Notes under the pieces: generated by a model
The model's input: the letters and a program-made list of their open reading frames with translations, nothing else
Told to the model about the DNA's origin: nothing
Database searches by the model: none
Made by a program: the position numbers and the translations under genes
Part shown: positions 60,953 to 64,000 of the stretch, piece by piece
Layout of the letters: every line of letters begins with the position of its first letter
Numbering within the stretch: position 1 is the stretch's first letter
Source: Hoeflea_A sp965228435
GTDB lineage: Bacteria > Pseudomonadota > Alphaproteobacteria > Rhizobiales > Rhizobiaceae
DNA length: 64,000 nucleotides
Assembly (NCBI GenBank): GCA_965228435.1
Contig: OZ245818.1
Location: 5,456,001-5,520,000 of the forward strand
Direction of reading: 5' to 3'

Positions 60953-61513
60953 ATGCAACAGACCGCGTCGACATCGCAGGATACCTTTGCCCGCGTTCGC
61001 AGGCTCAGCATCTGGCTGCAGCGGCTGACAAGTCTGGGGATCGTGGTTTTCGTCGCGTTCTCGGCGTCTGTCGTGGCATTTCCAGCGTGGTTCGATGGCA
61101 TGATCTCGGCGGCTTATCCGGATCTGACGATGGCAGCGGGAATCAACGTTTCCAAGCGGGTGGTGCTGTTGCTCATGCTGAGCTTGCCGTTGGTTGTGAC
61201 GCTCTACGGCCTCTGGAATGTACGTCTGCTGTTCGGTGCCTATGCTCGCGGTGAGGTGTTCTCATCGGTGCCAGCGGCCTACATCCGCAATGTCGGAGCA
61301 GCCATGTTGGCCAACGTCGTCCTCTCGGTGCTTGTCCACACCATCGGCAGTGTCGTTTTGACCATCGATAATCCGCCGGGGACCCGCCAGCTCACCGTTT
61401 CATTGTCGAGCAACACCTACCTGCTGCTCCTAATGGGTGGGTTGCTTGTGGTGATCGGTTGGGTGATGCGGGAAGCGGCTCGCATTTCCGACGAAAACAG
61501 CCGATTTGTGTGA
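60953..61513 (+). CDS. DUF2975 membrane protein
   Basis: A 186-residue protein with four hydrophobic segments, including SLGIVVFVAFSASVVAF, VVLLLMLSLPLVVTLYGLW and YLLLLMGGLLVVIGWVM. The LFGAYARGEVFSS loop and the end REAARISDENSRFV are typical of DUF2975. TAGGAG precedes the ATG at 60953. A YozG-like XRE regulator follows 8 bases later, the same pairing as yoaS/yozG of Bacillus. Function unknown. Confidence 0.87.
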   Translation: MQQTASTSQDTFARVRRLSIWLQRLTSLGIVVFVAFSASVVAFPAWFDGMISAAYPDLTMAAGINVSKRVVLLLMLSLPLVVTLYGLWNVRLLFGAYARGEVFSSVPAAYIRNVGAAMLANVVLSVLVHTIGSVVLTIDNPPGTRQLTVSLSSNTYLLLLMGGLLVVIGWVMREAARISDENSRFV

Positions 61514-61521
61514 TTCTGGCC

Positions 61522-61746
61522 ATGCCGATCATCGTCAATCTGGATGTGATGTTGGCCCGCCGCAAGATGCGGTCGAGGGAGCTGGCCGAGCGTGTGGGAA
61601 TCACCGAGCAGAACATTTCGCTGCTCAAATCCGGCAAGGTCAAAGGCGTTCGCTTCGAAACGCTCGAGAGGATCTGCGAAGTGCTCGACTGCCAGCCGGG
61701 CGATATCCTGGAGTATGTTCGCGAAGACGGTGAGCAGGAGCGCTAA
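61522..61746 (+). CDS. YozG-like XRE-family small regulator
   Basis: A 74-residue Cro/C1-type helix-turn-helix protein: MPIIVNLDVMLARRKMRSRE, then LAERVGITEQNISLLKSGKVKGVRF (HTH) and LERICEVLDCQPGDILEY, the standard end of this group. It is paired with the DUF2975 gene and probably regulates that operon. Its stop codon overlaps the stop of the convergent EamA gene by 2 bases. Confidence 0.9.
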   Translation: MPIIVNLDVMLARRKMRSRELAERVGITEQNISLLKSGKVKGVRFETLERICEVLDCQPGDILEYVREDGEQER

Positions 61747-62627
61747 GTGCTTGTTGAGGGAATCCTGGTGACAATCAGCCCGCCGACGACAATCAACGCG
61801 GCTCCGGCAATCGCTGCCGGGGCGGGAATTTCGTTGAAGAATACGATGCCCATTAGAGTGGCGAACAGGATCCAGGCGTAGTGCACCGGTCCGAGCGTCG
61901 CCGCGTCGGCATGACGGAACGCCAGTATATTGAAAAACTGCGCAACGATCGCAATCGGCCCCATCACGAGGAACGGCAACAGTCCGGCCAGATTAAGCGC
62001 CGACCAATCGACAAGCAGCATCGACAGGGCACCGACGATCAGTGTACCGAACCCGTTGACGTGGAGCAGAACGCCAAGCGCACGCTCGCGCCTTGCCAAC
62101 ACCTTGATCATCAGGACCTCGAACGCAATAAACATAGCCCCCGCGGCTGCAAAGAGCACACCTTCGAAACTGGCCGCCGTCCCGCCGGTTTCGCGCAGCG
62201 ACTGCATCACCACTAGATAGGCCCCGGCAGCGGCAACCAGACCGGCGATCCAATGGGCTGGCAGGATGCGCTCTTTCAGGAGCAGGCCAGCGAGGGCAAC
62301 AATCAGCAGGCCTTCCGTCAAACCGATCGCCGTCGCGTAGGCAATTGGAATGATAGTCGCCGCGTGGATGGCGCAGACACCACCGCCGGTGCCGAGTGCT
62401 GCGCGCAACAGATGCTGCCACGGCTTCGGCGAACGCATGGAAGACAAAGGAGTTCGTGTGGCTGCCACGACTACTAAAACCGTCAAAAAGCCACCCAGAT
62501 ATCGCATGGCCATGAGCGCCACCGCCGGATGGGCGCCATCGGCGATCTTGCCGGCTGCGAATATCGGGGTGAACAATGCTGTCCCGACGAGACTGAGCAG
62601 AATTCCTCTGGTGGTGCTGGCGTGCAT
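61743..62627 (-). CDS. EamA/DMT-family transporter
   Basis: A 294-residue membrane protein with about ten helices in two EamA repeats. Motifs are FTPIFAAGKIADGAHPAVALM, IPIAYATAIGLTEGLLIVAL and the closing FFNEIPAPAAIAGAALIVVGG. It is divergent from a LysR gene across a 111-bp region with repeated ATGCAAAT boxes, a common pairing in which the LysR protein controls the exporter. Substrate unknown. Confidence 0.88.
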   Translation of the reverse strand: MHASTTRGILLSLVGTALFTPIFAAGKIADGAHPAVALMAMRYLGGFLTVLVVVAATRTPLSSMRSPKPWQHLLRAALGTGGGVCAIHAATIIPIAYATAIGLTEGLLIVALAGLLLKERILPAHWIAGLVAAAGAYLVVMQSLRETGGTAASFEGVLFAAAGAMFIAFEVLMIKVLARRERALGVLLHVNGFGTLIVGALSMLLVDWSALNLAGLLPFLVMGPIAIVAQFFNILAFRHADAATLGPVHYAWILFATLMGIVFFNEIPAPAAIAGAALIVVGGLIVTRIPSTST

Positions 62628-62700
62628 CTCGACGGTCCTTTCGTGCCGGACAATGCTTTGCCAGGCGGATCCCGACTAGCGTCTATCTCGTATGGGTGGT

Positions 62701-62738
62701 ATGCAAATGTGCATGTTGAATAGCGCTAGTATGCAAAT
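62701..62738. promoter_or_regulatory. Candidate LysR binding sites (ATGCAAAT repeats)
   Basis: ATGCAAATGTGCAT (62701-62714) is an inverted repeat ATGCA-n4-TGCAT. The 8-mer ATGCAAAT recurs at 62731-62738, directly before the lysR ATG, exactly 30 bases (about three helical turns) downstream. This fits LysR tetramer binding and autoregulation. Confidence 0.5.
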
Positions 62739-63611
62739 ATGAACTGGGATGACTTGCAGTTGTTCGAGGCCGCCGCGAGCATGCGCGGCATATCAGCGGC
62801 GGCTCGAACGCTTGGTCTCAGCCAACCGCAACTGAGCCGACGTCTTCGCCGTTTCGAAGACCAGATGGGCGCACGTCTATTCGATCGCACCCCCAATGGT
62901 CTCATGCTGACGCCTGCCGGTGAGCGGCTTCTGCCGCTGGCTGCTGAGATGAAGAGGGCGGCAGATTCCGTGCGCCGGATCCAGCCGGAGCTGGCAAGCA
63001 AAACCCGACGCGTCGTTCGTATCTCACTTGACGAAGTCCGTCAGCAATTGCTGATGCGGCATGTGTCTTCGTTGCGTGCCGCGGTGCCGCAAGCTGATAT
63101 CGAGTTCTACAGCGCTCACATGCATCTCGATCACGCCACTCGCGAGACCGACATACAGATCCGATCGTGCATGCCGGAAAGCGATACGCTGGTCGCCAAG
63201 CGCCTGGGAGAGTTGACCTATGGGGTTTATTGCAGCAGCGACTTTCGCAGAGCAACTGCAGTGCCGGCGCTGGACGACACCAACTGGATCGATCTGTCGA
63301 CCGATCGCATTTGGTATCCGGAGATCCGCCAGTGGATGCAGCAGAATGTCCACCACCCGGCAAAGCTCCGGGTCAATACAATGACCGGCATGGTACAGGC
63401 GATCGAGGCTGGTGCGGGATACGGGATTCTGCCGCGTTTCATGGCGGAGGATGCGAGAGGCCTCCAGCCTGTCGACGGTCTCGATGCCGTTTATACGTCG
63501 CAGGAGAATCTGATCATCCACCGCGACTTGCTGCGCGACCGCACCATCCGCATGGCCGTCGATGCCATAGTGGCTCTCTATCGCAAGGCAGACTTGAAAG
63601 AAGCTGCTTAG
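62739..63611 (+). CDS. LysR-family transcriptional regulator
   Basis: A 290-residue LysR regulator. The winged HTH is at residues 1-60: MNWDDLQLFEAAASMRGISA, ARTLGLSQPQLSRRLRRFED. The C-terminal effector domain resembles the short-signature group that ends in a periplasmic-binding-like fold, with IRSCMPESDTLVAKRLGELTYGVYCS and AIEAGAGYGILPRFMAED. It probably controls the divergent EamA gene. The inducer is unknown. Confidence 0.9.
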   Translation: MNWDDLQLFEAAASMRGISAAARTLGLSQPQLSRRLRRFEDQMGARLFDRTPNGLMLTPAGERLLPLAAEMKRAADSVRRIQPELASKTRRVVRISLDEVRQQLLMRHVSSLRAAVPQADIEFYSAHMHLDHATRETDIQIRSCMPESDTLVAKRLGELTYGVYCSSDFRRATAVPALDDTNWIDLSTDRIWYPEIRQWMQQNVHHPAKLRVNTMTGMVQAIEAGAGYGILPRFMAEDARGLQPVDGLDAVYTSQENLIIHRDLLRDRTIRMAVDAIVALYRKADLKEAA

Positions 63612-63614
63612 CCG

Positions 63615-63785
63615 CTAACCCGGAAAGTGGCAGGCGACCCTTGTGCCACCCACATCGGCAAGCTCCGGCTGGGCCTCGCGGCAGATAGCTTGCGCCTTCG
63701 GGCACCGACCCGCGAAGGCACAGCCGGGTGGCAAGTTGATGGGGCTCGGCGGGTCGCCTGATACCGATCGGACCAGCCTCGGAAT
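63615..63785 (-). pseudogene. Truncated C-terminal remnant of an oligopeptide-type ABC ATPase
   Basis: The frame ending at a TAG (63617-63615) reads GDPPSPINLPPGCAFAGRCP, then KAQAICREAQPELADVGGTR and VACHFPG. This is the Cys-rich C-terminal oligopeptide/dipeptide transporter extension of OppD/OppF/DppD-type ATPases. Upstream the frame is closed by TGA (63788-63786), and no Walker or signature motif is seen in any frame. About 56 codons of an original 320 or more remain. A decayed or displaced gene end; it lies 3 bases beyond the lysR stop on the opposite strand. Confidence 0.75.
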
Positions 63786-63938
63786 TCACCGAAACCGCCG
63801 CCGCTGAATGGTGGGTATCCGGTGTTGGAGACGCGATCTCGACGGACGATAATCGTGCCGGAACTCACCCAACACAGCCATCCAGCGTTAACCACTGATT
63901 AAGTTCAGACTGGAAATTTCGGGGCATCTGCCTTCTGT

Positions 63939-64000
63939 TCACTGGATCGGAACAATGATCTGAAACAGTGCGCCAACCGATTGGGACGAGTCTGTCCCGA
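63939..64000 (-). CDS. C-terminal end of an unidentified protein (possibly a histidine kinase)
   Basis: One minus-strand frame enters from the right edge and ends in TGA (63941-63939) with SVGALFQIIVPIQ. The pattern (small residues, G, then alternating hydrophobics and Pro) looks like the end of a histidine kinase ATPase domain, but 19 residues are too few to be sure. Confidence 0.3.
   Translation of the reverse strand, partial: GTDSSQSVGALFQIIVPIQ

Noticed and set aside
63608..63895. 95-residue minus-strand frame starting MVNAGWLCW as a real gene
   Set aside because: It is a different frame over the ABC-ATPase remnant and its break point, with no motif of its own.

Overview
The window reads as a gene-dense, high-GC stretch of an alphaproteobacterial chromosome, most likely Hyphomicrobiales (Rhizobiales). 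Supporting signs are the divergent serB/miaA pair followed by ilvB and ilvN, an alpha-type Porin_2 protein, a BA14K-family protein, a DUF3772 MscS channel, and many 4-base ATGA/GTGA overlaps. I see no insertion sequence, prophage, CRISPR array or plasmid function. One tRNA gene (Lys, CTT) is present. The only clear gene wreckage is a short ABC-transporter tail at the right edge.

Layout. 1-6600: start of serB, miaA, an orphan HerA-like ATPase, then an attenuator-controlled ilvB operon with an EamA transporter between ilvB and ilvN. 6692-9148: cobalt-type nitrile hydratase (alpha, beta, activator) and a thioesterase. 9218-13498: RecD-like helicase, SpoIIAA-like protein, pdxJ, and a TetR gene directly in front of ilvC. 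13550-17877: exported NTF2-like protein, ECF sigma factor, BA14K protein, an EEP-family hydrolase and a PhzF-family enzyme. 18076-20489: acyl-CoA ligase plus enoyl-CoA hydratase/isomerase. 20745-28454: an organosulfate module made of a tripartite tricarboxylate transporter (tctCBA), a GntR regulator, two cytoplasmic sulfatases and their formylglycine-generating enzyme. 28598-34985: tRNA-Lys, two MFS transporters, alpha/beta hydrolase, porin and MBL-fold hydrolase. 35107-43626: P-type H+-ATPase, PPK2 kinase, GST, creatininase-like and FAH-family enzymes, a membrane protein of unknown function and an enolase-superfamily enzyme. 43967-56684: acyl-CoA ligase with a Liv-type ABC transporter, then TetR, isovaleryl-CoA dehydrogenase and methylcrotonyl-CoA carboxylase. 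57148-64000: DUF924, MscS channel, lipoprotein, DUF2975/XRE pair, EamA transporter, LysR and gene remnants.

Branched-chain amino acids recur. Synthesis (ilvB, ilvN, ilvC) is controlled by a classic leader-peptide attenuator and, probably, by the TetR in front of ilvC. Leucine/isovalerate breakdown (ivd, mccB, mccA) follows a second TetR gene. That TetR promoter and the promoter of the ligase/Liv transporter operon share the same half-sites at the same position over the -10 box, which suggests one regulon for uptake, activation and degradation.

The best candidate for an under-described system is 20745-28454. A solute-binding-protein-dependent importer, two sulfatases without signal peptides and a dedicated activating enzyme together suggest import of an intact organosulfate followed by desulfation in the cytoplasm. 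The substrate cannot be read from the sequence. All family assignments are from reading motifs by eye; no searches were run.
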